From positions 2,108,001 to 2,172,000 of the forward strand of contig AP024889.1 in the NCBI GenBank assembly GCA_024347015.1: DNA of 64,000 nucleotides. The letters run 5' to 3'. How positions within the stretch are numbered: the stretch's first letter is position 1; every line of letters starts with the position of its first letter. The notes below the pieces were generated by a model. It ran no database searches and was not told the origin of the DNA. It saw only the letters and a program-made list of their open reading frames with translations. The stretch is from Vibrio pectenicida. GTDB lineage: Bacteria; Pseudomonadota; Gammaproteobacteria; Enterobacterales; Vibrionaceae. The position numbers and the translations under genes are program-made. Positions 28,535 to 36,762 of the stretch are shown in pieces.

Positions 28535-29200
28535 TTATTTATCAAATGATCTAGCTTGGTTAAAAGCATTAGCAGATACTTCAAGTGGCTCGATAAGATG
28601 CGATTTTGAGACATTCAGATAATGGTATAAGTATTGTTTGTGGATAGAGGGGCTGGCCACTTTGATATCTGGAAATTCGTCCTTTATGTTAAGGTAACTC
28701 CAATAGGCAGCTAACCACACATCTGCTCGTTTTTTAGTGAGCATTAACGCCGCCTGTTGTTCCGATTGGACAAGATGAAGCTTTTTGTAGCTCTTAGCCA
28801 TATCTGAATAACGAGCTCCTAGAATAGAGACTAAGGTTTTATCGCTTACGTTATCTAAGCTTTGGTAAAAATCTCCATTCACAGAGAGTAAATGAACGCT
28901 CATCGCTTGCAAAGGCACATTGACTCTAGTGAGACTTTCTTCTTTATCTAACGTATCGATACGAAGGCCAAGAGCATCATATTGGCCAGATATAACCGAT
29001 TGAATAGCTCGCTCATTAGGTAAATATGTAAAGTCAGCTTCAATACCAGCGGCTTGATATATGTTTTTGAGATCCGCTTCCAGCTGTGACCCTTTATAAA
29101 TATCACCAATCGCGACTCTAACTGAGTCGATGGTTTGAGAACAAACATAACTCGGTATAAAGAGCGCGACGAAAAGTACTCCTAGAATCCTTGTTATCAT
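28535..29200 (-). CDS. periplasmic solute-binding-like protein, paralogue 1 of a tandem triplet
   Basis: This 221-residue protein has a signal peptide (about 1-21). Motifs are VAIGDIYKGSQLEADLKN, ERAIQSVISGQYDALGLRID, TLVSILGARYSDMAK and RADVWLAAYWSYL, followed by the same C-terminal LYHYLNVSKSHLIEPLE as its neighbours. It is the first gene of the array in transcription order. The array looks like two duplications followed by divergence. No transporter subunits are adjacent, so the partner may be encoded elsewhere. Confidence 0.75.
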   Translation of the reverse strand: MITRILGVLFVALFIPSYVCSQTIDSVRVAIGDIYKGSQLEADLKNIYQAAGIEADFTYLPNERAIQSVISGQYDALGLRIDTLDKEESLTRVNVPLQAMSVHLLSVNGDFYQSLDNVSDKTLVSILGARYSDMAKSYKKLHLVQSEQQAALMLTKKRADVWLAAYWSYLNIKDEFPDIKVASPSIHKQYLYHYLNVSKSHLIEPLEVSANAFNQARSFDK

Positions 29201-29314
29201 GTTGTTTCCTACATAATAAAGGCCTTTATATCAATATAGCTTGTGCGGAAACGAAAGTCGCTAGGGTTACATAGTATCAGCTTAGCTTTTGGCTCACTTG
29301 ACCACTGTGAAGGA

Positions 29315-30676
29315 TCAGCCTAGGCTAGCCTTTCGTATTTGCATAAGTTTACTAATAGTTTGCGATGCCTGTTCAAAGCTTGAACTTCTTGCTTTAGAGA
29401 CCTTACGTTCCCATTTGGGATTATTTGGAACTGCAAAACCATGAGTTTTTGCCTGCTTTACAAACTCAGCAAACTGCTCAGCACTCTCTATTATGTGGAT
29501 CAGGTCATAATCTACAAACCCTTCGGGCATAAATACTGTGATCGGGTAGTTAGAGGCCGTATCTGTATATGGGTTAGCTGAGTCCGTGCTGTGATGAACA
29601 ACAGGATTACCATGTTTGCCAACAGTTGCTGCATTGAGCTTATCAATCATCTTGGCAATTCTTGGCGTAGCATTACCAATTTCTTGACCAAAACTACCTT
29701 TTGTTTCACTCTCTTTGGCAAAAAACTGCTTGGCAGTAAAATCTTCACCTTCTTGCTCTTTAAACCTAGCTTTATACGTTGCGGATACATCCGAAAAATG
29801 CACCCGCTTAACGGGTAAATTGTCGTCTTTTGCCAAATCAAGATTTTCTGCTTTTGGCGCAATAAACATGAGATCATAATCAGCAGTTAGTGGCTGCCTG
29901 GTTACCGGATCAGCAAGTACTTTAAGAGGCTCACCTTCATACGAGATCTCAAAATAGTCACCTTTTTTCTCTGCCCTGTACTCAAGGCCTTCAGAGAATA
30001 ATGTTAAAATACCGCCCTTTTCAGCCTCTTGCTTAACCGTGATGACCTTATTATTTTCCAACCAATCAAAACGTTTTTGAGAGAGCGTCAAATTTACCGA
30101 AACAGCATCTCCGTTCTTTAAACATTCCTGTATCTTCTCATTATATTTTATGATCTGATTTCGACGTATATCGTAGTCATCTCGTAGCGTCACATGAAGC
30201 TTACTAAATCTCTGCTCGACACAGATAAGCCCCGCTTGAGGGCCATGATTGGAAGATTTCCCTTTGATTGCAAATCCTTTAGTTGGATAGCCCTCTTCAA
30301 TAAGCCCTGTTGACATAGGATCTACAGGACGAAAAGATATAATCTGCTGAGTCTTTCTAGCAACAGTTTGAATTGGGCTCAAATGCCTTCTAACTATGCC
30401 TGTCTTATTCGCTACTTTATTAACTAACTCAGCTAAAATGGCTGCGCTAGTCTCGATAGAATTGATAGAACCACAAGCCTTGATTAAAGGTTTAGATGGA
30501 TCTCTATTTGGCTTTTCCATTAGTGGATGCGGTGAAGATAGCTGATTAGTTACCGTTTTAACCTGAAATGGCTGAGAGTCTTTTAAGCCATCATTCGTCA
30601 TATGTGTGGTACAGCGCGGTAGGCCAGCAGGAGCAATAAATATCGGCAAGCTATCATTTCCAATGATTATATTCAT
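29315..30676 (-). CDS. ExoY-like nucleotidyl cyclase toxin (class II adenylate cyclase fold)
   Basis: This 453-residue protein is clearly related to Pseudomonas aeruginosa ExoY and to the CyaA/edema factor catalytic domain. Visible catalytic residues are K133 and K140 in EEGYPTKGFAIKGKSSNHGP (7 apart, like ExoY K81/K88), D266 and D268 in LTADYDLMFIAP (metal site), and H362 and N368 in VVHHSTDSANP. All essential positions are kept, so it should be active. Family members are inactive until they meet a eukaryotic cofactor, actin for ExoY-like and calmodulin for CyaA/EF (known). It has no Sec signal peptide and is not embedded in a MARTX toxin. An N-terminal extension of about 75 residues and a C-terminal tail exceed ExoY (about 378). 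The delivery route is unknown. A weak ribosome-binding site precedes the ATG. Confidence 0.88.
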   Translation of the reverse strand: MNIIIGNDSLPIFIAPAGLPRCTTHMTNDGLKDSQPFQVKTVTNQLSSPHPLMEKPNRDPSKPLIKACGSINSIETSAAILAELVNKVANKTGIVRRHLSPIQTVARKTQQIISFRPVDPMSTGLIEEGYPTKGFAIKGKSSNHGPQAGLICVEQRFSKLHVTLRDDYDIRRNQIIKYNEKIQECLKNGDAVSVNLTLSQKRFDWLENNKVITVKQEAEKGGILTLFSEGLEYRAEKKGDYFEISYEGEPLKVLADPVTRQPLTADYDLMFIAPKAENLDLAKDDNLPVKRVHFSDVSATYKARFKEQEGEDFTAKQFFAKESETKGSFGQEIGNATPRIAKMIDKLNAATVGKHGNPVVHHSTDSANPYTDTASNYPITVFMPEGFVDYDLIHIIESAEQFAEFVKQAKTHGFAVPNNPKWERKVSKARSSSFEQASQTISKLMQIRKASLG

Positions 30677-30886
30677 GATATTTATTAAACATTAAAGCGT
30701 CAACCAGTCAATAGGCTAAGTACAGAAAAGTAAGGAGTAGACTGACTGATCATAAAAAGGTAACAGCTGCCATGATTCTTAAATAGAAAATAATTATCAA
30801 ATAGACATTAGTAATGATATATAAACTTACAGATTCACTTATATCAAGGCTATCAGTACATAGCCTGCACCAATAGCCTTAATACT

Positions 30887-30918
30887 TGCTTAATAGATTT
30901 TAAATCATCTATTAAGCA
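30887..30918 (-). terminator. hairpin overlapping the stop codon of the Asn-Thr repeat gene
   Basis: The stem TGCTTAATAGAT (30887-30898) pairs with ATCTATTAAGCA (30907-30918) across an 8-base loop. It includes the TAA stop at 30912-30914. The T tract is weak, so termination before the ExoY-like gene may be partial. Confidence 0.5.
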
Positions 30919-31568
30919 TCAATGCGTACACACATATTTAACACAGGATTCTTATTGCGGTTCTTTTCCAATTCCCTTTGATCTTCTTCCCACTTTTCTC
31001 GGCCCAACTCAGCAAAAAAAGCATTGACTGCATAATGAAGTGGATCGGCAGAGCTATCAGGAACGAAAGTCGTTGGACTCACCGCAGGCTCAGGGTTTAA
31101 AGAAGCATAGTTAACTTTCGCTCGACTCCAGTTGAGCTCAATATTCATTTCATGTGGTGTGTTGAAATTGTTAACTAAAAAGTATGGGGTAGCAAATTTT
31201 CTCTGATGTCTATAACCAACTGGCTTAGCTATTAATGTATCAAATAAAAATTGTCGTAGCTGATCATATTTGGTCGAATCTTTATCACGCAGCCTTTCTT
31301 GATTAGCCTTATAGAACTCACGTTTAAATCCATTGACCTGTGACCAATTTGGTACATGGTAATTACTCCCATGAACCTGGCAAGCTGCTTGTACTTTGGT
31401 TAGATCAGTATCATTGGTTTGTAGGTTAATCCATTTATCTTGGACAAAAAGACTGCTATTAGTATTAGTATTAGTATTAGTATTAGTATTAGTATTAGTA
31501 TTAGTATCTTGAGCCAACGCGGAGAAAGCGCTAGCAGATAATGCGATTGTTAATAACGTTTTTTTCAT
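30912..31568 (-). CDS. secreted protein with Asn-Thr dipeptide repeat, function unknown
   Basis: This 218-residue protein has a clear signal peptide (MKKTLLTIALSASAFSALA). About eight Asn-Thr dipeptides come immediately after it, then a globular part starting SSLFVQDKWINLQTNDTD. Two cysteines (AACQVHG, LNMCVRI) could form a disulfide. No family is recognised. ATG 31568 is chosen because AAGGACAC precedes it and it opens the signal peptide; an upstream in-frame start would bury that signal. It lies upstream of, and in the same direction as, the ExoY-like toxin (235-bp gap with a weak terminator). Confidence 0.65.
   Translation of the reverse strand: MKKTLLTIALSASAFSALAQDTNTNTNTNTNTNTNTNSSLFVQDKWINLQTNDTDLTKVQAACQVHGSNYHVPNWSQVNGFKREFYKANQERLRDKDSTKYDQLRQFLFDTLIAKPVGYRHQRKFATPYFLVNNFNTPHEMNIELNWSRAKVNYASLNPEPAVSPTTFVPDSSADPLHYAVNAFFAELGREKWEEDQRELEKNRNKNPVLNMCVRIDA
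31457..31507 (-). repeat. hexanucleotide tandem repeat coding Asn-Thr
   Basis: About 8.5 perfect copies of the plus-strand unit TATTAG encode (Asn-Thr)n right after the signal peptide of the 30912-31568 protein. The perfect nucleotide identity suggests recent slippage expansion. Confidence 0.9.
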
Positions 31569-32169
31569 CTTGTGTCCTTGTTTATAGTTAATTAAACAGA
31601 TAGAAGAAAACTTAACCTGCTTAGTGTGAAGGTACAATTTTAGCCGCTTTCACCATTCATATTTATGCTGTCAACTAGTCCTAAACGAAAACTATTTGGT
31701 GACAGATATAAACGCGCCCATAAATGAAAGCCATTGTGCTAATTTCAATTTTTCATGCCTAAGACTATACGAATGCATCCCTTATTTTAATCAGGAAACA
31801 TCAAATAGAATATATTTAACAAATAATGTTTCATTAATATAAACTTATGAGCATTTATAAATTTTAATTTTAATTAATTAATTAATTAACTAATTAATTA
31901 ATTAATTAACTAACTCAGTAAGAACATATTATCAACAATGAATTGTTTGTAAACTTATAATAAATAACAACTGTTTTAATTTTTACTAAAGATAAAAACA
32001 TAGTTATACAACATAAAAATTTATTGAATTAAGATCACAATATGATAAATAAGGACTATTAATATTAATTGGATTAATATTGCAGTTTATAAAGAACACA
32101 TAAAGACATAAGTCCCGCTTACTACTACTTCTATCCTGAGTTTGGCCCATGCCTACTGTTTGAATCGTA
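31569..32169. other. AT-rich intergenic region with TTAA-type repeats
   Basis: About 600 bp lie without a recognisable gene. Around 31866-31916 there is a run of TTAA/ATTA units (imperfect 4-bp repeats with two TAAC interruptions). No ribosome-binding site with a plausible open frame is seen. The stretch borders the GST pseudogene and looks like decaying DNA. Confidence 0.5.
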
Positions 32170-32553
32170 TTAAACTACTTTCTCTACTTCATCTTTTTCA
32201 ACAATGTCACTTTCTAAGCTCGCTTCCCTTACCACCGTTTCATTGGTTCACTGACTAATACTTTTTTGCTGATAGGCACGGGCAATTCAATCCCGTATGT
32301 AAGGCAGCTCAGAGCCACTGGCGCGAACATCGCGTCTGCAATGGACCATGCCCTTCCGTTTAAGAAAGTTTCATTAACATGTTCTAATATCGCCAGTGAA
32401 TCCCATACCGTCACATCATCATTTACCAAGGTCGCACTTTAGCGGTTGGCGTAATATCCGCCAATGTCTTGTTGAATTCTTCGCTAGATAACCTTAACTT
32501 AATGACTTCTACATCCAAGTCGAATAATTTTGATTGCCAATAAACAGTTGCAT
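32170..32553 (-). pseudogene. glutathione S-transferase remnant with internal deletion
   Basis: The pieces, in order on the minus strand, are MQLFIGNQNYSTW (start at 32553), DVEVIKLRLSSEEFNKTLAD with ITPTAKV, LVNDDVTVWDSLAILEHVNE with TFLNGRAW, then SIADAMFAPVALSCLTYGIE, and finally EASLESDIVEKDEVEKVV with a stop at 32170. They align in order with a Vibrio GST N-terminal thioredoxin fold and C-terminal helical end. They lie in different frames. The middle is missing: 384 bp remain of an expected roughly 650. At least three frameshifts or deletions are needed, so this is a dead gene. Confidence 0.78.
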
Positions 32554-32922
32554 TGGAGGCTCCATATTGTCATTGTTGAACATTAATTAGGGTGTGAAGT
32601 CACAATATCTGATTATTTTCTTTGGGACTAACGGAAGTTGATCTCTTTATATCTAGGTACCGCTTTGCTATAAAAATGGAGGCAATCTGAACTGACTATT
32701 TATGAGTTATTATGGTTAGGTGTAAAAGAGATAAAACAGATTAGTCATAAACGATTAAGATTTAGACTTGGCTAATGAAGAAAGATATGACAGAAAGCAT
32801 AATAAATAAATTTAATATTAGAGATTGTAGTCCAACAGGTTTCAAATATTATCCTTTTAGTTATGGGGGATAAACCATTTCCATAGAGAATGACACATCA
32901 AATACTCGCAACCATATAACCT
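32554..32922. other. noncoding region with deformylase fragment
   Basis: Apart from the 50-bp deformylase fragment, no gene is supported. A 32-codon plus-strand frame starting at 32775 (MKKDMTESIINKF) has no clear ribosome-binding site and is not called. Confidence 0.5.
32629..32678 (-). repeat. 50-bp copy of a deformylase gene segment
   Basis: These 50 bases are identical to 35429-35478, inside the peptide deformylase gene, in the same orientation and exactly 2,800 bp away. This copy sits in noncoding DNA next to the GST pseudogene, so it is the stray copy. Flanking bases on both sides differ. Confidence 0.92.
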
Positions 32923-33468
32923 TTAGAACTTAATATTAATTTCAGCAAATACAGCATCAGATTCAAAATCATTCGCTAAAATAAACTTTCGGTATTCAAC
33001 CCCCAAGCCTAACGTGTTTAATATTACGACTTCAGTTCCAACACCATAGTATGGATGCAATCCTGTATGTGTATCCGTTTTCTCTGAAGCACTGCCAATC
33101 GGGGTGTAACTCTGTTTTACACTAGAGTAATTTGCACCGCCAACCGCGTAAAAGTTAAGAAACGAAAGTGGTGAAATGTTAACTTTGAGGCCAGTATAAC
33201 CCGTTGAGTAATCTACTGCTTGTCGGTTGCTCGCTAATAAAGCAGAGAAAACAGTGTCTGTCATACCTTCAGCGGCAGCATAGCCGACCTCAACTGCGAA
33301 ATTGCTATGAAATTGATATGCGTAATCTATTTTACCGACAAAACCAGAATCGCTCCAATTGTTAGGACCACTAACATCAGCACCTCCTATGCCAATACCA
33401 ATTTGGTGAGTTGCAGCATAAGAAGCTGAAGACCACATTATTGTTGATAATATAAGTATTTTTTTCAT
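32923..33468 (-). CDS. outer membrane beta-barrel protein
   Basis: This 181-residue protein has a signal peptide (MKKILILSTIMWSSASYA). It has alternating beta-strand pattern and a C-terminal aromatic residue (AEINIKF), typical of small OmpA/OmpW-like barrels. Glycine-rich strands include HQIGIGIGGADVSGPNNWSD and GLGVEYRKFILAND. The start at 33468 is set by the signal peptide and GGTAAGAG upstream; a longer frame runs back to 33573 and overlaps the PACE gene. It lies 97 bp after that gene in the same direction. Specific function unknown. Confidence 0.75.
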   Translation of the reverse strand: MKKILILSTIMWSSASYAATHQIGIGIGGADVSGPNNWSDSGFVGKIDYAYQFHSNFAVEVGYAAAEGMTDTVFSALLASNRQAVDYSTGYTGLKVNISPLSFLNFYAVGGANYSSVKQSYTPIGSASEKTDTHTGLHPYYGVGTEVVILNTLGLGVEYRKFILANDFESDAVFAEINIKF

Positions 33469-33565
33469 ATCTCTTACCTGTATTGTTGTTTGTCCCTTGA
33501 AATAGAACTGGGTGACACATTGAGTTCTTTGGCAATTTTCTTTTTGAAGCCTTTGTACTCGCTTT

Positions 33566-33988
33566 TTATTCAATCAATTTGCTCATTTTTCCAAACGGCT
33601 GAATTTTATCATACGCCCAGTTAAAACCGGTTGCATAAAATAAGAAGAAAATTAAAAAACCTGCCTCTATTGCTAAGGCTTGTAGCAAAGTAACTTTCAA
33701 AAACCATGCAATAACAGGAATAGATAAGAAGATTAATCCACCTTCAAATCCAAGTGTGTGGCCAATTCGCATGGCTAAGCTACGCTTTTCTCGGTTTGAA
33801 CCAAACCACTTATCAAAGTAGAGATTATAAATATAATTCCATACGACAGTATAAAGAGTCAAACCAATACCAATGACAGCTAAATCACTTGAACCTTTGC
33901 CTGTAATCAAAGTAGCAGCAGGTATGATGATCACTAGTGCAACAATTTCAAATAGTACTGCGTGAAAAATACGTTCGTTACGAGTCAT
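33566..33988 (-). CDS. PACE-family (AceI-like) multidrug/biocide efflux transporter
   Basis: This 140-residue inner-membrane protein has four transmembrane helices in two tandem bacterial transmembrane pair domains. The first helix carries HAVLFEIVALVII with a conserved membrane Glu (E14, equivalent to AceI E15). The second half has the matching HTLGFEGGLIFLSIPVI. PACE pumps export compounds such as chlorhexidine and short diamines by proton antiport (known). A divergent LysR gene 89 bp away mirrors the AceR-AceI layout. Confidence 0.85.
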   Translation of the reverse strand: MTRNERIFHAVLFEIVALVIIIPAATLITGKGSSDLAVIGIGLTLYTVVWNYIYNLYFDKWFGSNREKRSLAMRIGHTLGFEGGLIFLSIPVIAWFLKVTLLQALAIEAGFLIFFLFYATGFNWAYDKIQPFGKMSKLIE

Positions 33989-34077
33989 GATGTTTTGCCT
34001 AAATAGTTCTACTCATTGACTGACATTTTATCTATTATTTAGATATAAGAAAGTTAGACACCATCGGTAAAAACGAT

Positions 34078-34950
34078 ATGTTTACTATTGAACAACTGCA
34101 AGCGTTCGTTACGACATCAGAAGCAGGTTCCTTTTCCGCTGCTGCCAGAAAACTTGGGCGAGCCCAATCTGTCATCAGCCAGCACATAATGAATATGGAA
34201 CTTGATTATGGCGTCGATCTTTTTGATCGGACTGGTCGCTACCCGATATTAACGGACAAAGGTCATGAGTTAATACCATACGCACTGGCCACATTAAGCC
34301 AGCTTGACCGGCTAAATAACAAGGCGTCTCAACTTTTTTCTGCGCCTGCCACTAAGCTAGTGCTCGCGGTAGATGAGGGGATCCCATTAACCCGCTTACC
34401 AAACGCATTAAAGAACTTAGAGCAAAAGTTTCCAAGTCTTCAGATGGAATGTTTAACAGCATCAAGTCCAGATATTATTGAACTCATCCAATCAGAACGG
34501 GCGACAACAGGTATTATTATGAGCGATCTGCAAATGCCCAACAATATCGATATATCTAATTTAGGGCACATTGGTTTCGACGTATTTGTCTCCTCAGAAC
34601 ACCCTTTAGCGAAGAAAAATATTCGAAACATTGACGAACTCAAGCAGCATCGACAATTGACTATTCGTTCAAGGAATGAGGATGTTAGTAGTCTTAACCA
34701 AGCCTTTAGCCCAGACATCTGGTACGCTGACAATTACTATATGCTACTAGAACTGGCGAACCAGGGATTTGGCTGGTGTTTTCTTCCTGAGCATTTGGTG
34801 TTTTATGCGCCGAATACTTTAGTAAAACTCGGGGAAAAATTCACAAAACTGGCATGGCAAGTCAACATTGATCTGGTACAACATCAGAAATGGCACTCGG
34901 ACCCACTACACCAACAAGCAAGGATAGAGTTTCAAACCTTATTCGAGTAG
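34078..34950 (+). CDS. LysR-family transcriptional regulator (AceR-like position)
   Basis: This 290-residue regulator has an N-terminal winged helix (MFTIEQLQAFVTTSEAGSFS, then AARKLGRAQSVISQHI) and a periplasmic-binding-like effector domain (about 90-290). It is divergent from the PACE transporter, so it probably controls that gene in response to an exported compound, as AceR does for aceI. Only 89 bp separate the two start codons. A PACE regulator is the best guess from context. Confidence 0.85.
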   Translation: MFTIEQLQAFVTTSEAGSFSAAARKLGRAQSVISQHIMNMELDYGVDLFDRTGRYPILTDKGHELIPYALATLSQLDRLNNKASQLFSAPATKLVLAVDEGIPLTRLPNALKNLEQKFPSLQMECLTASSPDIIELIQSERATTGIIMSDLQMPNNIDISNLGHIGFDVFVSSEHPLAKKNIRNIDELKQHRQLTIRSRNEDVSSLNQAFSPDIWYADNYYMLLELANQGFGWCFLPEHLVFYAPNTLVKLGEKFTKLAWQVNIDLVQHQKWHSDPLHQQARIEFQTLFE

Positions 34951-34971
34951 TTATCAAGATTTGAAACAACA

Positions 34972-35109
34972 ATGGATTCAGTTTACTACTCTGGTAACGA
35001 TCACTACCAAGCAAAACACGGTAATAATCACAAGATTGATATTGAGTTACCGTCATACGAAGAGAACCCGCGAAGCGGAATAGGAATAGGAATAGGAATA
35101 GGAAAATGA
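34972..35109 (+). CDS. possible small ORF ending in Gly-Ile repeat
   Basis: This 45-codon open frame begins [17 protein letters not shown] and ends in about five Gly-Ile dipeptides encoded by GGAATA hexamers (about 35078-35103). It begins 22 bases after the LysR stop. There is no strong ribosome-binding site and no family match. It could be noise, so low confidence. Confidence 0.22.
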   Translation: MDSVYYSGNDHYQAKHGNNHKIDIELPSYEENPRSGIGIGIGIGK

Positions 35110-35172
35110 CACCTTCAAAAATTAGCCAGAACTGCCGTACCCTACTTTCCCATAATCATTCTTTTTGCTAGC

Positions 35173-35200
35173 AAGGGAGCCAATCGCTCCCTTTTATATT
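35173..35200 (+). terminator. intrinsic terminator
   Basis: The stem AAGGGAGC (35173-35180) pairs with GCTCCCTT (35186-35193), loop CAATC, followed by a T-rich tail. It can end transcription coming from the LysR gene toward the convergent deformylase. Confidence 0.75.
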
Positions 35201-35253
35201 TGACCTAAATTGCTACTAGCTCAAATTGCCCAGCAAACCAAAATGCTTACCCA

Positions 35254-35874
35254 TTAATCTTGGGGTTTATCCAAGCTATCAGTTAGCTCTTTAATTGTCG
35301 ATAAATCCCCTTTGTTCTCTAGCTTATCAATATACAATATGCCACTCAAGTGATCGGTTTCATGCTGCAATATTTGAGCTTTATAGCCATCAACGATATC
35401 TTCTTGCCACTGGCCATTTATATTTTGATAACGGAAGTTGATCTCTTTATATCTAGGTACCGCTTTGCTATAAAAATGCGGTACAGAAAAGCACCCTTCC
35501 GCCATAGGAGTTGTTTCTTTACTTATTGGGGTATAACTAGGATTCAAAGCAACTTCCCATACATCTGGGAACTGTGGCTTACCATCAACAATTTCAGGCA
35601 CACGGTAAACAAAAGCGGCTTTATTGATCCCCAGCTGAGGTGCAGCTAACCCAACAGCATTCTCTCCTGTATTAGCCTTTAGCATCAATAAATTAATCAA
35701 ATCCTGAGTTTCATTGTCTTGCGGAGAAACGGGGATGGCTTGTTTTCTCAGTACTTCTCCAGCATACACATTATCATCAATCGATGTATGTTCATCTTGA
35801 GTAAAAGTATGGGTGGAACATCCGTTAACTAATAATATTGACAAGGTCGTAAGAGTAGCTCTAAGCATCAGCAT
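35254..35874 (-). CDS. peptide deformylase homologue with lipoprotein signal
   Basis: This 206-residue protein keeps all three deformylase motifs: GLAAPQLG (75-82), EGCFS with metal ligand C128, and HETDH with H171, E172 and H175. Unlike cytosolic Def it starts with a hydrophobic segment ending LLVNGC, a plausible lipobox with Cys19. It would then be anchored in the membrane facing the periplasm. A role outside the cytosol, such as removing formyl groups from exported or foreign peptides, is inference. It is not the housekeeping def gene, because the usual fmt neighbour is missing. Part of the gene is duplicated at 32629-32678. Confidence 0.8.
   Translation of the reverse strand: MLMLRATLTTLSILLVNGCSTHTFTQDEHTSIDDNVYAGEVLRKQAIPVSPQDNETQDLINLLMLKANTGENAVGLAAPQLGINKAAFVYRVPEIVDGKPQFPDVWEVALNPSYTPISKETTPMAEGCFSVPHFYSKAVPRYKEINFRYQNINGQWQEDIVDGYKAQILQHETDHLSGILYIDKLENKGDLSTIKELTDSLDKPQD
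35429..35478 (-). repeat. source copy of the 50-bp direct repeat (inside the deformylase gene)
   Basis: Identical to 32629-32678. This copy lies in frame in the intact deformylase gene and encodes residues just after the EGCFSVP motif. Confidence 0.92.
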
Positions 35875-36067
35875 TGATTCTTTTTAGTCGAAAAGTCAAA
35901 ATCCTAACTGTCAATTAACTCTAAGGCAATGATTTTTCTTTCTATTACAACCAAATCGGTCAACTATTACCTCTGATTAAAAAGTATCTTAGATACTTTA
36001 AGCTTTCGCTAACCTCGAACGCTTAACCTTGAGCAGGTGCGAGACAAAATAAAATCATTGCAGCCTG

Positions 36068-36298
36068 TTAAATTATTTTTGCTGATGATGCAAAGCCTTT
36101 TATACTGTTTACCCAATGATTATTTTCTTTGTAGGCTAAAAGACGACCTACAATATCCCTTAGTTCAATTCTATGAGTATATGATGGTGCACATGAAGAG
36201 GATGATATTTTAGCACCTCTTAACCCATTCATAAATACAGTTTCTGATTTTATCGTTTTATTTGATTCATTTATATATTTTATATTAAATACTGACAT
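36068..36298 (-). CDS. small protein of unknown function
   Basis: This 76-residue frame, MSVFNIKYINESNKTIKSET, has a fair ribosome-binding site (AGAGATAATT) and a balanced amino-acid mix, with one cysteine in SSSCAPSY. No signal peptide, membrane segment or known family is visible. It stands alone between the deformylase and the cold-shock gene. Probably real, but unsupported by homology I can recall. Confidence 0.45.
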   Translation of the reverse strand: MSVFNIKYINESNKTIKSETVFMNGLRGAKISSSSCAPSYTHRIELRDIVGRLLAYKENNHWVNSIKGFASSAKII

Positions 36299-36510
36299 AA
36301 TTATCTCTATTTATTGTGTTATATTTATATCTAAAAATTAGGCCCATTATTCTAATATATAGCTAATTGTTTAAACTATAACAAAGCAGATAGTAATAAT
36401 TAATTTATAAAATTAAGAAATAAGAAACGTAGCGATCAATACACGAGTATGGATAGGTTGTTAGATATTTTTAGGGGATATAAATTTGTAAGCCAACATG
36501 GGGAAGATAG

Positions 36511-36539
36511 TGACGCAAGTAGTATTTCTACTTGCGTCA
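36511..36539 (-). terminator. intrinsic terminator of the cold-shock gene
   Basis: A 12-bp perfect stem (TGACGCAAGTAG at 36511-36522, complement 36528-36539) with loop TATTT lies 10 bp after the stop of the cold-shock gene. Confidence 0.85.
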
Positions 36540-36549
36540 ACTTTAAATA

Positions 36550-36762
36550 TTAGATTGCTGAAACATTTGCAGCTTGTAGGCCTTTTTGACCTTGCTCTAC
36601 ATCGAAAGACACTTTTTGTCCTTCAACAAGTGTTTTGAAGCCTTCAGATGCAATAGCATTAAAATGTACGAATACATCATTACCGCCATTGTCTTGAGTT
36701 AGAAAACCAAAACCTTTAGTTTCGTTAAACCATTTAACAGTACCAGTTGTTTTATTAGACAT
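36550..36762 (-). CDS. cold-shock protein (CspA family)
   Basis: This 70-residue single cold-shock domain has both RNA-binding motifs: KGFGFLTQ (RNP1) and VFVHF (RNP2). The ATG at 36762 follows AAGGGAC. The family binds single-stranded RNA/DNA and relieves RNA secondary structure at low temperature. The 300 bp upstream (36763-37062) probably hold a long structured 5' leader, as in cspA, but no specific element was identified. Monocistronic. Confidence 0.93.
   Translation of the reverse strand: MSNKTTGTVKWFNETKGFGFLTQDNGGNDVFVHFNAIASEGFKTLVEGQKVSFDVEQGQKGLQAANVSAI

Noticed and set aside
31866..31916. TTAA-rich run as a possible CRISPR or attachment site
   Set aside because: Units are 4 bp with no spacers and no integrase nearby; it is simple sequence.
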